DNA of 51,195 bases from an uncultured Candidatus Saccharibacteria bacterium (GCA_947428935.1 CANENS010000011.1:1-51195), one strand, 5' to 3'; positions 25,252 through 34,714 are shown, counted from the first letter of the stretch. The notes: generated from the letters alone by a model not told the origin. Made by a program: numbers and translations.

Positions 25252-26421
25252 GTGGAGAAGAAATCAGATATTTTGATTGTTGGTGCCGGGCTTTTTGGTT
25301 TAACTATGGCGGAACGTTTGGCGAACGAATTAGGCAAAAATGTTTTGCTAATTGACAAACGTCGTCATATTGGCGGGAATTGTTATTCGGAATTTGATCC
25401 GGACACCGGTATTGAATGTCACAAATACGGTGCGCACCTCTTCCACACCTCGGACGAGAAGGTTTGGGAATATGTTAATCGTTTTACGGAATTTACGAAT
25501 TATGTTCACTATGTTTATACCACGCACGACGGTGTGGTTTATCCTTTGCCGATTAATCTCGGGACGATTAATCAGTTCTTTCGCGCCGCTTATACGCCAG
25601 ATGAGGCAAAGGTTAAAATTGCGGAACAGGCGGCTGACGCTCCAGCCGAACCTAGTAATTTGGCGGAGCAAGGAGTTTCGTTAATTGGTGAGCCACTTTT
25701 TAATGCATTTATCAAGAATTACACCGCGAAACAGTGGCAGACCCCGGCCGAGGAATTGTCGCCCGAGATCATTAAACGTTTGCCAGTGCGCTACAATTAT
25801 GATAATCGTTATTTTAACAACACTTACGAGGGTTTGCCGGTCAATGGTTATGAAGCATGGTTCCGCAATATGCTCGAGAGTTGTGGGGAAAAAGTCGAGT
25901 TGCGTCTCGAAACTAACTACTTCACCGATCCCGCGATTCAAGCTTTGCGTGACCAGGGGATCACGACAATTTATACTGGACCAATTGACCAGTTTTATGA
26001 TTATCAATTTGGCGAATTAAAGTGGCGCAGCTTGGAGCTAGAAAAAGAAGTACTGGATGTTGATGATTTTCAAGGTTGTCCGGTTATGAATTACGCTGAT
26101 CTTGAGCCAAAATATACCCGGATTCATGAATTCAAGCATTTTCATCCCGAGCGCCATCAAGATGCTTATGCGGAGAATTCCGGCAAGACCGTAATCGTGC
26201 GCGAATATAGTAAAACTTGGCAGCGCAACGATGAGCCTTATTATCCGGTTAATACTACCGAAGATCGCGCGATTTTGGCTAAGTATCAGAGTTTGGCTGA
26301 CCAGGAAGATCAAGTTATTTTTGGTGGACGCTTAGGTGAGTATGCATATTATGACATGGACAAAACAATTGCTTCTGCGCTTAGTTGCTTCGCAGAACTG
26401 AAAACGAGGCTGACGAACTAG
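25252..26421 (+). CDS. glf: UDP-galactopyranose mutase
   Basis: 389 aa from GTG 25252, with AAGGAG five bases upstream (the GTG at 25246 overlaps that site). N-terminal FAD-binding ILIVGAGLFGLTMAERLA and DKRRHIGGNCYSE, then KYGAHLFHTSDEKVWEYVNRF, FNAFIKNYTAKQW, and the C-terminal YAYYDMDKTIASAL. This flavoenzyme converts UDP-galactopyranose to UDP-galactofuranose. With galE nearby it implies a galactofuranose-containing surface polymer. Followed 3 bp later by a GT2 gene. Confidence 0.95.
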   Translation: MEKKSDILIVGAGLFGLTMAERLANELGKNVLLIDKRRHIGGNCYSEFDPDTGIECHKYGAHLFHTSDEKVWEYVNRFTEFTNYVHYVYTTHDGVVYPLPINLGTINQFFRAAYTPDEAKVKIAEQAADAPAEPSNLAEQGVSLIGEPLFNAFIKNYTAKQWQTPAEELSPEIIKRLPVRYNYDNRYFNNTYEGLPVNGYEAWFRNMLESCGEKVELRLETNYFTDPAIQALRDQGITTIYTGPIDQFYDYQFGELKWRSLELEKEVLDVDDFQGCPVMNYADLEPKYTRIHEFKHFHPERHQDAYAENSGKTVIVREYSKTWQRNDEPYYPVNTTEDRAILAKYQSLADQEDQVIFGGRLGEYAYYDMDKTIASALSCFAELKTRLTN

Positions 26422-26424
26422 CTT

Positions 26425-27549
26425 ATGGCAGGGGCGGGAATGACCAAGGCGGAGAAAACTATGCTTGAGCTTGCAGCTCTGCAGAGTGCGCGGACCGGCG
26501 CGCCTTCGTCGTTGCCGCTTATATCGGTGATTGTGCCAGTTTACAACGTAGCAAAGACTTTGGAGCGGTCGGTCAAATCAATTACCGCGCAAACCTATAC
26601 CAACCTGGAGATTTTGTTGATCGATGATGGTGCGACCGATGGTAGCGAGCAGCTTTGCGATCAGATCGCAGCGCGCGATCAACGTATCGAAGTTATCCAT
26701 CAGGACAATCAAGGTCTTTCTGGTGCTCGCAACACTGGGATCGCGGCGGCAAAAGGAGAATATTTGGCTTTTGTTGACTCGGATGATGAAATTAGCGAAG
26801 ACATGCTAGCCTGTCTTTATCGCGTTGTGCTGGAGCAAAATGTGGCCTTAGCAATTTGCTCGTTCGAAGAAGTTTTTTCGCAAGGAAAGCGTAAAAATTT
26901 CGCGGCGGATTTTGCTAATCTCGAGAGCGATCACCCTGATCTTTGGCTTTTTTCGACCGAAGAGTGTCTCACCGCTATGCTTTGTGAAAATGGCTTCACC
27001 ATGTCGGCTTGGGGGAAACTTTATCACGCTAGTTTATTCAAAACAGTGCGCTTTCCGCTTGGGAAGCTGTATGAGGATGTCGGCACTACTTACAAACTAG
27101 TTTTGGCCTGCGATCGAATTGCCTTTTTAGCTTTACCGAAATACTTTTACACGCAAAATGCTGATTCGATTACTGGTCAAGCTTTCTCTATGCGCAAGCT
27201 AGATTTGATTGATTTGACCGACGAAATGTGTGATGAACTTGATAGATATTACCTTTCGCTTGATAACTTAATTAAAAAACGCCGTATGCATGCTAGGTTT
27301 AGTGTTTTACGTCAAATGAAGCTGCCACATAATTTATCAACTAAGTCTCCAGAGGCAGCTAAGAATTTTAAGCGTGACTTTTATAAAATCCGTCGTAATA
27401 TTATCAACTATTTACGTAAGCATAAAGATTATATCTTAAAAAATCCGCTGGCAACTAAACGTGACCGTATTGCTATGCGTACGATATTATTAGGCCGACC
27501 CATTTTTTCTTTAGCTTGGCAAGTTTACGAACACAAAAATAAAAGATAA
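26425..27549 (+). CDS. GT2 family glycosyltransferase
   Basis: 374 aa. GT-A motifs: ISVIVPVYNVAKTLERSVKSI (~residues 33-53), LEILLIDDGATDGSEQL, HQDNQGLSGARNTGIAAAKGEY and the metal-binding FVDSDDEIS (~125). The C-terminal ~120 residues are Lys/Arg-rich and predicted cytoplasmic. ATG 26425 is used; ATG 26440 after a GGGGCGGGA stretch is an alternative. Placement after glf suggests a galactofuranosyl or related transferase, but the donor cannot be read from sequence. Confidence 0.85.
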   Translation: MAGAGMTKAEKTMLELAALQSARTGAPSSLPLISVIVPVYNVAKTLERSVKSITAQTYTNLEILLIDDGATDGSEQLCDQIAARDQRIEVIHQDNQGLSGARNTGIAAAKGEYLAFVDSDDEISEDMLACLYRVVLEQNVALAICSFEEVFSQGKRKNFAADFANLESDHPDLWLFSTEECLTAMLCENGFTMSAWGKLYHASLFKTVRFPLGKLYEDVGTTYKLVLACDRIAFLALPKYFYTQNADSITGQAFSMRKLDLIDLTDEMCDELDRYYLSLDNLIKKRRMHARFSVLRQMKLPHNLSTKSPEAAKNFKRDFYKIRRNIINYLRKHKDYILKNPLATKRDRIAMRTILLGRPIFSLAWQVYEHKNKR

Positions 27550-27819
27550 TCTATTATAATAATAAAATATTTATATTCCTGGAACTAGCTAGGCAGCTGC
27601 ATTGTCACGTTTGGGCTTTTACGCTTCATCCGCAAACGCCTTCTGCTATTACCCAAATCCCCAACAGAACCAAAGCTAGCATCAAACCTAGGCAAATACC
27701 GCACTTCTTCACAAATCTCTATTCCAAAAGATCCAAAATCATACTACTTACTTCAACTTATCTGCCATTACACTCTCTCCAGCCGCCAACCTTCCCGAGA
27801 CCCTCACCCCCCCTACGTC

Positions 27820-27847
27820 TTGCAGGAGCGCTCACGCGCTCCTGCAA
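27820..27847. terminator. Strong GC-rich hairpin in the spacer after the GT2 gene
   Basis: Perfect 11-12 bp inverted repeat TTGCAGGAGCG / CGCTCCTGCAA with a short loop. No T-run follows on either strand, so it may be a palindromic repeat rather than a terminator. The rest of 27550-27870 holds no gene I recognise. Confidence 0.4.
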
Positions 27848-27874
27848 CCTTGACACATCCCCTACCATATATTA

Positions 27875-28255
27875 TTACTGTCTAGCTAGACAGCGGAGGG
27901 GGAAGCCGTACCAACGATTAAGACTATCGGATGCTGCAATGTCGGATTTATCGTAATGTAGACTGTATGATTTTTGGAAATCTACAGAATTAGTGCTTGA
28001 AGATCCAGAATAACCGCTAACATTGGCATACCTTAGTTGTCCGACGTTTATGCCTATATACCCGCTGCGAACGAAATAAAGGGGCGCTTTGGCAATATTA
28101 TACTGTCCATCAGCGCTTTCCACGGTGCCGCTATTAATGCCTGTAGCAATGCCATATGGAGCAAGCAGTGCATAGAACGACCCATTATCCGTGGTGTTGC
28201 TGGTTGGTAGTTGCCGAAGCGCCCCGTCCCTTTTTCCGCCGAAGGCGGAAAATTT
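27875..28255 (-). pseudogene. Decayed Fib_succ_major-like surface protein fragment
   Basis: An open minus-strand stretch without a convincing start. Its end, YSLHYDKSDIAAS…NRWYGFPLRCLAR, matches the C-terminal signature of Fibrobacter succinogenes-type paralogous domains (…AYSLxF…S…NRYYGFSVRC), which are common in large CPR surface proteins. The frame runs upstream through NTTDNGSFYALLAPYGIATG and then into a GC-rich palindrome (TTTTCCGCC-GAA-GGCGGAAAA, 28231-28251), with no promoter or ribosome-binding site. A 16-bp palindrome CTGTCTAGCTAGACAG (27878-27893) covers the stop. Most likely a truncated remnant of a larger adhesin. Confidence 0.55.
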
Positions 28256-28437
28256 TACCCCGAAACCACAAAGTTAAACATAAGCCTTATTAAAGTTTTT
28301 ACCGTATATATCATTATTTTCTTGCAATAGGCTAATTCCCGAACTGGAATCTTGGTTCGGATCAAATAGAGTATACTTTTGTATTGAAGAAATAAATATG
28401 CTTCCAAGTTTGTTTTGGGGATCTATGAGGCTAAAAA

Positions 28438-29448
28438 CTAAATTTCCATGCCGCGGCTTTTTTGCAAGTAATTGATGGTGTCGCGCATAGCGTCCGCGAT
28501 TCCCAACTCGGTTTTCCAATCCAAATCCCGCTCGGCTTTACTCGGATCCGCGAAAAACTCCGGTAAATCACCAGCACGACGCGCCACAATCTTGTGTGGC
28601 AGAAGCCTTCCGCTTACTTCGGAAAAAGCCTTTACGATTTCGAGCACTGAAGTCGCTTTGCCTGAACCGAGATTATAAACTTGAGTACCTTTCTGGAGAT
28701 GGTTAAGTGCAGCGAGATGACCCTTTGCGAGATCAACGACGTGGATATAATCACGTAAGCAAGTACCGTCCGGAGTCGGATAGTCGTTTCCAAAAATCGA
28801 GAGTTCCGGGATCTCGCCGGTAGCCACTTTCATGACAAAGGGCATCAGATTATTCGGCTTTCCATTCGGGTTTTCGCCCAACAAGCCCGACGGATGTGCT
28901 CCAACTGGGTTGAAATAGCGCAGAATAGTCACCTCAAAATCCGGATCGCTTTTTGCTACGTCCATTAGCATACGTTCAATAAAATACTTCGTCCAACCGT
29001 AGGGGCTCGAAATCGTTACGCCGGTGGTCATAGTTTCGACGTATTGCGGGGTGTCTTGCTCGCCATAAACCGTGGCTGACGAAGAAAAGACGATTTTGTG
29101 CACGCCAAATTCTTGCATGCACTCCAATAGATTAATCGTGCTGCCGACGTTATTTTCGTAATATTCCAAAGGTTTCTCCACTGACTCGCCGACCGCTTTC
29201 AGGCCGGCGAAGTGAATTACGGCGTCGAAATTACTGTCTTGGAAAACTCCAGCTAGCGCTTCAGCATCGCGCAGATCAACTTCGTGAAATTTCGGTTTGA
29301 CGCCAGTCAGCTCTTCGATCGTATCGAGTACGCTTTTTTGACTATTATATAAATTGTCGAGAATTTCGACTTCATAGCCGGCCTCAATCAATTCCACTAC
29401 CGTATGTGAACCGATATAGCCCGTCCCGCCCGTCACTAAAATTTTCAT
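28438..29448 (-). CDS. galE: UDP-glucose 4-epimerase
   Basis: 336 aa from ATG 29448, with GGAGGA upstream. Extended SDR features: MKILVTGGTGYIGSHTVVEL (Rossmann), HFAGLKAVGESVEKPLEYY, the catalytic SSSATVYG Ser/Thr and SPYGWTKYFIE Tyr-x3-Lys, and the GalE-type NPVGAHPSGLLGE and RAGDLPEFFADPSKAERDL ends. It interconverts UDP-glucose and UDP-galactose, giving the substrate for glf. It stands alone on the minus strand inside a plus-strand glycan locus. A 56-residue out-of-frame tail just downstream (28274-28437) looks like non-functional sequence. Confidence 0.95.
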   Translation of the reverse strand: MKILVTGGTGYIGSHTVVELIEAGYEVEILDNLYNSQKSVLDTIEELTGVKPKFHEVDLRDAEALAGVFQDSNFDAVIHFAGLKAVGESVEKPLEYYENNVGSTINLLECMQEFGVHKIVFSSSATVYGEQDTPQYVETMTTGVTISSPYGWTKYFIERMLMDVAKSDPDFEVTILRYFNPVGAHPSGLLGENPNGKPNNLMPFVMKVATGEIPELSIFGNDYPTPDGTCLRDYIHVVDLAKGHLAALNHLQKGTQVYNLGSGKATSVLEIVKAFSEVSGRLLPHKIVARRAGDLPEFFADPSKAERDLDWKTELGIADAMRDTINYLQKSRGMEI

Positions 29449-29613
29449 ATTTTCCTCCACTGCTTAAAATTTGTACCCCTATCATATCAGCCCGTTCTCT
29501 AAAAAACAACCACAAGACATTTGATGCTAGTAGCGGAACTAAGGCTATAACGTCCATTTTGGGTGCGTTTACGCTAATTAATTGCTGTTCTGAGGTTAAT
29601 ACCAGCCGAACTA

Positions 29614-29642
29614 TTGACTTTTTGGATGATGTGTGCTATAAT
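29614..29642 (+). promoter_or_regulatory. Strong extended -10 promoter of the second glycan operon
   Basis: TTGACT (29614-29619), 17-bp spacer, TGC-TATAAT (29637-29642). Very similar to the T4SS operon promoter at 2714, including ATGTGTGCTATAAT. A leader of about 110 nt precedes the ATG at 29760. Confidence 0.85.
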
Positions 29643-29759
29643 AGAAAGATAGGGGTGGTTTTTTATCATAAAACCTGCTACAATGGCTAGGAAACGAGTT
29701 TTTATCTGATTTTGCGGGTGGTGAGCAGGGAAGAGCTAAAATAGTATTATTTTGTTGTT

Positions 29760-31184
29760 ATGAAAAAAGACGTCGGGCTAATTTTCCATATTTTCTTAAT
29801 CCTGGGCGATGCGTGCTCAGTTTTATTGTCTTTTTTGGTGGCTTATTTGGTGCGCATACATCTTGACCAGCGACCGTTCTATTTTGAGGCTAATCCGCGC
29901 ACCTTCGTCTTTTCAGTGGCGTTGTTTTTGCCGCTTTATATTCTGGTTCTGGCTGTTTCGGGACTATATAAAAAATCCATTTTCTTGAATCAAAGCCGCT
30001 GGTCCGAGGTCGGCCGGCTTTTTCTAGCTTCAGTGATTGGTGTCATGGCGATTATTACTTATGACTTTTTCTTTGAGATTGACCTCTTTCCAGTCCGGGT
30101 TATGGCGTTATATGCCGTTATCTCATGTTTTTGTTTTCTTTGTCTGTTTCGTGGCGTGGTGCGGGGAATTCGGGCGTTGATCCTGCGCCGCCGCCGGACC
30201 TTGCTACGTGCGGTCATCATTGGGAACAATCCAAATACCGAATATTTGGCGAATTATATCGGTGGCTTTCCGGAATCCGGTTATGGTGTGGTGGGTGTAG
30301 TCGCCGGGGCAAAATATATTCCAAAAGATTTGCGGCGTAAGCAGTATTCTTCGCTCAAGGAAGCTCTGAAACGGGCGAAACCCGATGTGATTTTTCAGAC
30401 CGATGATAAGCGTACCGAATATGTTTATCGTCAAGCTGTGGAGCGTCACTTGCTATACTATTTTGTGCCGTCGAACGCCGCGCTCTCTTCTCAGATGGGT
30501 GAGCTGGAATTAATCGGTAATACCCCGGCCATTTTAGTCCGCACGACACCTTTGATCGGCAGCATGAAAATCGTTAAACGGCTTTGTGATATTGTCTTTA
30601 GCGCTTTAGCCTTGATTGTGGCGGCAATCCCGATGTTGATTATCTGGACGATTGAAAAAATCTCCGATCCGAAGGCGCCGGCTTTTTACGCCGAGACGCG
30701 GCTTTCGCGCTATAATCGTCATTTTAAGATCTATAAGTTTCGCTCTATGAAAACCGAGTACTGCGGTATGTCGCCGGAAGAAGCTTTTCGGAAGATGAAA
30801 AAGCCGCAACTGATTGAAAAATATCGCAAGAACGGCGATAAGCTGCCGAACGATCCGCGGATCACGCGGCTGGGGCGATTTTTGCGCGCGACTTCGCTGG
30901 ACGAGCTGCCGCAGCTTTGGAACGTTCTCAAGGGTGATATTTCTTTAGTTGGACCGCGTGCTTTGGTTCCGGGCGAATTGCATCACTACGGCGATCGCTC
31001 CTTGCTCTTATCAGTGAAGTCTGGCTTGACTGGGCTAGCGCAAGTTTCGGGTCGCCGCGATATTTCTTTTGAAGAGCGTCGCGCGCTTGATATATATTAT
31101 ATTCAGAATTGGTCGATGTGGCTGGATTTTCGAATTCTGGTTCGGACGGTCGGCGCAGTATTATTACATAAAGGAGCTCAATAA
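29760..31184 (+). CDS. Polyprenyl-phosphate sugar phosphotransferase (WcaJ/WbaP-like)
   Basis: 474 aa. N-terminal four to five transmembrane helices, a CoA-binding-like middle ([17 protein letters not shown]), a further helix (~280-300), and the Bac_transf catalytic domain: [46 protein letters not shown] and [15 protein letters not shown]. It starts glycan assembly by moving a sugar-1-phosphate from a UDP-sugar to undecaprenyl phosphate at the inner membrane. First of three contiguous genes. Confidence 0.92.
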   Translation: MKKDVGLIFHIFLILGDACSVLLSFLVAYLVRIHLDQRPFYFEANPRTFVFSVALFLPLYILVLAVSGLYKKSIFLNQSRWSEVGRLFLASVIGVMAIITYDFFFEIDLFPVRVMALYAVISCFCFLCLFRGVVRGIRALILRRRRTLLRAVIIGNNPNTEYLANYIGGFPESGYGVVGVVAGAKYIPKDLRRKQYSSLKEALKRAKPDVIFQTDDKRTEYVYRQAVERHLLYYFVPSNAALSSQMGELELIGNTPAILVRTTPLIGSMKIVKRLCDIVFSALALIVAAIPMLIIWTIEKISDPKAPAFYAETRLSRYNRHFKIYKFRSMKTEYCGMSPEEAFRKMKKPQLIEKYRKNGDKLPNDPRITRLGRFLRATSLDELPQLWNVLKGDISLVGPRALVPGELHHYGDRSLLLSVKSGLTGLAQVSGRRDISFEERRALDIYYIQNWSMWLDFRILVRTVGAVLLHKGAQ

Positions 31185-32615
31185 ATGTCTGACTCTCAGA
31201 GACTTTCGCAAAAAACTAATCAGAAGGCAGAGGAATCCGCTGCTACAGCAAAAGCTCCGAAGGTGGCGTTGGTTTGCGATTGGCTGACCACTCCGGGTGG
31301 AGCTGAAAAAGTCTTGCTGGAGCTGCATCAAATGTACCCCCAGGCGCCGATTTATACTTCGCAATATCGACCGAAGAAGATTGACTGGTTTGATGACGCG
31401 GAGGTGAAGACCGGTTGGCTACAAATTTTCCCAGTCTTTTTGCGTAAAATGCTGGGGCCACTGCGGCAGCTCTATTTTTCGCACCTCGACTTGTCTGATT
31501 ATGATTTAGTGATTTCAGTGACCGGGGCCGAGGCCAAAGCAGTCAAAACCAAGAAGAACCTCGACCAGAAAGAGGGCCTATCTTCTCATTATAGCACACA
31601 TGAGCAAAAAAGTCAAGAGGAAAATGCTCAAAAGGGCAATTCTAACCAAAAAAATGCCGAAAATTCGGAGCGAAAAGGAGCCTTTCATGTCTGTTATTGC
31701 CACGTTCCAACCCAATATTATTGGCAATTTTATGATCGCTATATGGAGAATCCAGGCTTCGGGATCTTAAATCCGCTTTTCCGCCTCGGTTTACGGGTGT
31801 TGTCGAAGCCTTTGCGGCGAGCGGATTATCGCGCTGCACGCCGTCCTGATCAATTCGTGGCAATTTCGAGTTATGCTGCTCGCCAAATTCGTAAATATTA
31901 TGATCGTTCTTCGGTAGTGATCGCACCTCCAGTCGCGGTGGGGAATTTTCGGCCGCAAGAGGTGGACGACCGAGGCGGCTTTGTGATTTCTTGTCGCCAG
32001 GTGTCGTGGAAGCGGGTTGACTTAGCGATTAAGGCCTGTCTTGCTACCGGTAATCAACTGACCGTGATCGGTGACGGTCCCGAGCATAATCGTTTACGCG
32101 ATCTGGCTGACGGGTCTTTTCTGATCAAATTCGTGCCATGGCTGAGTACGGAGCGGTTAACCGAATATCTTTGCACGGCTGAGGGTTACATTTTTCCGAG
32201 TATCGAGCCATTTGGGATCGCTCCAGTCGAAGCTTTAGCTGCGGGCTGTCCGGTAGTAGCTTACGGCCGAGGCGGTAGCCGCGATTTCGTGGAGGCAGGG
32301 AAGAACGGAATTTTCTTTGGCGAGCAAACCGTCGAATCATTGGTTTCCGCTTTGGAAGATTTTGAGCAATACGATTTTGATGAACAGATTGTCTCGGCTA
32401 CCGCGCAAAAATTCTCGCCGGAACGTTTTCGTGGGGAAATTGTTGATCTGATTCTTGAATGTATTGGTACAAAACTTGAGCCAGTGGTCGTAAAAGTTCC
32501 CGAAGCTCAGCCTCAGCCGAAAGGGTTCGACCAAGACAAACAACCGAAGGCGCGAAAACCGTTACCTCTACCAGCAAAGGGTGTTATAATAGATTTAGAT
32601 GCGGAGGAAAAATAG
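31185..32615 (+). CDS. GT4 family glycosyltransferase with an inserted low-complexity loop
   Basis: 476 aa, start directly after the previous stop with GGAG upstream. GT-B/GT4 features: KVALVCDWLTTPGGAEKVLLEL (~residues 25-46), HVCYCHVPTQYYWQFYDRY, VISCRQVSWKRVDLAIKA, the PFGIAPVEALAAGCPVVAYGRGG acceptor-proximal EX7E segment and a Lys/Pro-rich tail. Between AEAKAVKT and HVCYCH, normally adjacent in this family, lies a ~45-residue Gln/Glu/Asn/Lys/Ser insert (~residues 120-165). Its DNA carries an antisense promoter copy. Likely a mannosyl- or related transferase; donor unknown. Confidence 0.88.
   Translation: MSDSQRLSQKTNQKAEESAATAKAPKVALVCDWLTTPGGAEKVLLELHQMYPQAPIYTSQYRPKKIDWFDDAEVKTGWLQIFPVFLRKMLGPLRQLYFSHLDLSDYDLVISVTGAEAKAVKTKKNLDQKEGLSSHYSTHEQKSQEENAQKGNSNQKNAENSERKGAFHVCYCHVPTQYYWQFYDRYMENPGFGILNPLFRLGLRVLSKPLRRADYRAARRPDQFVAISSYAARQIRKYYDRSSVVIAPPVAVGNFRPQEVDDRGGFVISCRQVSWKRVDLAIKACLATGNQLTVIGDGPEHNRLRDLADGSFLIKFVPWLSTERLTEYLCTAEGYIFPSIEPFGIAPVEALAAGCPVVAYGRGGSRDFVEAGKNGIFFGEQTVESLVSALEDFEQYDFDEQIVSATAQKFSPERFRGEIVDLILECIGTKLEPVVVKVPEAQPQPKGFDQDKQPKARKPLPLPAKGVIIDLDAEEK
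31589..31617 (-). promoter_or_regulatory. Antisense promoter-like element inside the GT4 gene
   Basis: On the minus strand TTGACT, a 17-bp spacer and TATAAT preceded by TGTGC, a full match to the window's common promoter. It lies in the low-complexity insert of the GT4 gene and points upstream; no minus-strand gene follows. Confidence 0.6.
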
Positions 32616-34332
32616 TAATCAGCGGCATGAAGCCCCAATTTGCTCAATCTTGAGCAAGATTTTGATTTTGTTACTTTTATTGTCGCCGATCGTACCGTTT
32701 TTCTCATACTATCCGGTTATGAAGCTGGGTGCCGATCGCTCGATGAATTTCGAGTTATCTTTGCCTCTGATCTGGCTGGTGATTTTTGACGCAGTTGCGT
32801 TTGCGACTTTGGCGGCGCTTGGGCTGTCGAAAACTCGCTTTAAGTCGTTAAGGCAAAATGGTAGCTTTTGGGGGCCGAATCTTCCCGGTATTAGCGACCG
32901 CCGAATTTTTCTCTTGACGCTATTTCCATTCTGGGCTACGATTTCGATTCTGTGGTCCGATAATCCGCTACGCGGGATTTTGACCGCGAGCATTATTTGG
33001 TTATTATGGTTTGCGATTTTTGCGATCATTAGCCTGCTTCCGGTGGTCTTGTTGCCTCTATCAGTGCAGGGTAAACCAGCTTCAGTACGGAATAAATCTG
33101 CGAGTTCCTCGAGAAAAGCTACTATTGTCAACAAGCCGACTAGCTGCGCTCCTGCGCAAAAACTTAAGTATATTCTCTTGATCATCTTTTTAACAACTAG
33201 CGTTTTAGTATCGGCTTTTTGTTGGCTGCAGGCTATCTTGGACGCGATTGGCCTGGCGAGGACCGATACTCTGCTTTGCGCGGGCTGCACCTATCGTTCT
33301 TTCGGTTTTCCGCACCCTTCGGGCTTCGCGATCGAACCTCAGTTCATGGGTAATTTGTTGCTGGCCCCTGTCCTGACTGCGCTCTTTTTGTCGGTTTGGC
33401 TTGGCGGTGAGTTGACTAAAGGGGAGCGTTGGCTTTTGAGGATTTGTGCTACTTTTCTAACTGCTACGCTCTTTTTCACTTTTTCGCGCGGCGCCATTTA
33501 CGCTTTTATGATTGCGCTCGTAATACTCCTAGTCTGGGCATTAGTGCAAAAGCGCCGGGAATCGGCTAAAGTCCAAAATTGGTTTGCTTTGCTGTCAATT
33601 CCGTTTATTGCTTTTGGTATTTCGCTGGGTGCGCAGGGGCTATTTGCGGAGTTTGGTCCTACTAGCGAGACTTTTGGCTCCGGCATTGCGAAATCGATTC
33701 ATCAACTTTCGCTAGGAATCATTGACCTACGTTCGTTGGCTAAAATGTCGAGCGCAAATTCGCCAGAGCAAGATGATGGTACGGTGACGGGGGGAGATGA
33801 GGTGGCTGCCGAGCCAGAGGAAGAGGCTTTTTTCGAAGGTTATGTCGCTGAATCGACCGACTATCGTCTGCTACTTAATCGGGTTGCTTGGAATCTCTGG
33901 CGATCAAGTCCTCAAAACATGCTTTTTGGCGTTGGTCTCGGTGCAGCAGGGACTGCTATGCATGAATTTTCTCCGTTCGAGGTCACTTCTCCGAAGGAAA
34001 TTGTCCAAAACGAAGCTTTTAGTATTTTGCTTGAGCTTGGTTTGGTTGGTATTGCGCTCTTAATTTTTGAATTTTTGGTTATTTTCTACCCGAAGCTCTT
34101 TTCGACCAAATTTCTGGATGGCCGTGCCGCGCAGGATGCCAAAGGGCAGGAAAGTTTTTGGTCGCACCCGGCGCTCCCTTTACTTGCTAGTTTGATTGTC
34201 GCTTATTTGATTACGCTTAACTTTTTCTCAGGGTTGCCAAATGCCCTCCAAATTTACCTCTTTCCGCCCCTCCTTTACTTTATCTTTAATAACTATAATC
34301 TCCAAAGTCAATCTGGTAAGAAGCGATCTTGA
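32599..34332 (+). CDS. O-antigen ligase/polymerase-like membrane protein
   Basis: 577 aa with about ten to twelve transmembrane helices. A FSRGAIYAFMIALVILLVW segment and a large extracytoplasmic loop (~residues 350-440, Glu-rich) fit the WaaL/Wzy-C topology, in which a periplasmic loop carries the active site. A polar Ser/Lys/Thr insert (~150-185) interrupts a cytoplasmic loop. It would polymerise or ligate lipid-linked glycan. The start overlaps the GT4 end by 17 bp; a TATAAT (32585-32590) lies eight bases before the ATG, so a leaderless transcript is possible as well as read-through. Confidence 0.75.
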   Translation: MRRKNSNQRHEAPICSILSKILILLLLLSPIVPFFSYYPVMKLGADRSMNFELSLPLIWLVIFDAVAFATLAALGLSKTRFKSLRQNGSFWGPNLPGISDRRIFLLTLFPFWATISILWSDNPLRGILTASIIWLLWFAIFAIISLLPVVLLPLSVQGKPASVRNKSASSSRKATIVNKPTSCAPAQKLKYILLIIFLTTSVLVSAFCWLQAILDAIGLARTDTLLCAGCTYRSFGFPHPSGFAIEPQFMGNLLLAPVLTALFLSVWLGGELTKGERWLLRICATFLTATLFFTFSRGAIYAFMIALVILLVWALVQKRRESAKVQNWFALLSIPFIAFGISLGAQGLFAEFGPTSETFGSGIAKSIHQLSLGIIDLRSLAKMSSANSPEQDDGTVTGGDEVAAEPEEEAFFEGYVAESTDYRLLLNRVAWNLWRSSPQNMLFGVGLGAAGTAMHEFSPFEVTSPKEIVQNEAFSILLELGLVGIALLIFEFLVIFYPKLFSTKFLDGRAAQDAKGQESFWSHPALPLLASLIVAYLITLNFFSGLPNALQIYLFPPLLYFIFNNYNLQSQSGKKRS

Positions 34333-34489
34333 TCCTTATAACCTTCGCCAGGAACCCGATTAAGCTTGACTTTATGAGGTAAGCATGTTATTATGTAAGT
34401 AGGCTGTGCTGGATAGTCTGAATTTTGAAACCAACATATCAAAAAACATCCCCGTTAGGCACCAAACGTAAAAAATTTTTAAAAAACCC

Positions 34490-34518
34490 TTGACTTTTAC
34501 AAAACGGTCATATATAAT
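34490..34518 (+). promoter_or_regulatory. Promoter of the initiator tRNA gene
   Basis: TTGACT (34490-34495), 17-bp spacer, TATAAT (34513-34518), predicting transcription from about 34525, four bases before the mature tRNA end. Confidence 0.85.
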
Positions 34519-34528
34519 GAATACATAT

Positions 34529-34605
34529 CGCGGGATAGAGCAGTCTGGTAGCTCGTTTGGCTCATAACCAAAAGGTCGTTGGTTCAAATCCAACTCCCGC
34601 AACCA
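34529..34605 (+). tRNA. Initiator tRNA-fMet (CAT)
   Basis: 77 nt with encoded CCA. Acceptor stem CGCGGGA/TCCCGCA has the C1·A72 mismatch that marks initiators. D-stem GAGC/GCTC includes A11-T24, also an initiator trait. Anticodon loop CTCATAA gives CAT. T-arm GTTGG-TTCAAAT-CCAAC is regular. The anticodon stem is TTTGG/CCAAA, so only two of the three G-C pairs normal for initiators are present. Promoter and terminator flank it closely, so it is a single-gene unit. Confidence 0.95.
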
Positions 34606-34650
34606 AAATGAGGATATGTCGCCCCCCCGACATATCCTCATTTTGTTATT
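34606..34650 (+). terminator. Strong intrinsic terminator after the tRNA
   Basis: Perfect 17-bp stem AAAATGAGGATATGTCG / CGACATATCCTCATTTT around a C-rich loop, then TTATT. Begins directly after the encoded CCA. Confidence 0.92.
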
Positions 34651-34714
34651 ATAGAATAATGTCACTGGCCCATTGCCGGGCTTTTTAGTATAAATCTAGT
34701 CAAGTCTTCGAATG

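Noticed and set aside
28274-28519. 81-codon minus-strand frame overlapping the galE end
   Set aside because: Starts inside galE in another frame and lacks a start signal; its downstream part (28274-28437) may be decayed sequence but shows no recognised motif.
33060-33170. Polar Ser/Lys insert in the O-antigen-ligase-like protein as another promoter scar
   Set aside because: The stretch contains TTGTCAA but no matching -10 at 17 bp on either strand, so it does not fit the promoter class.
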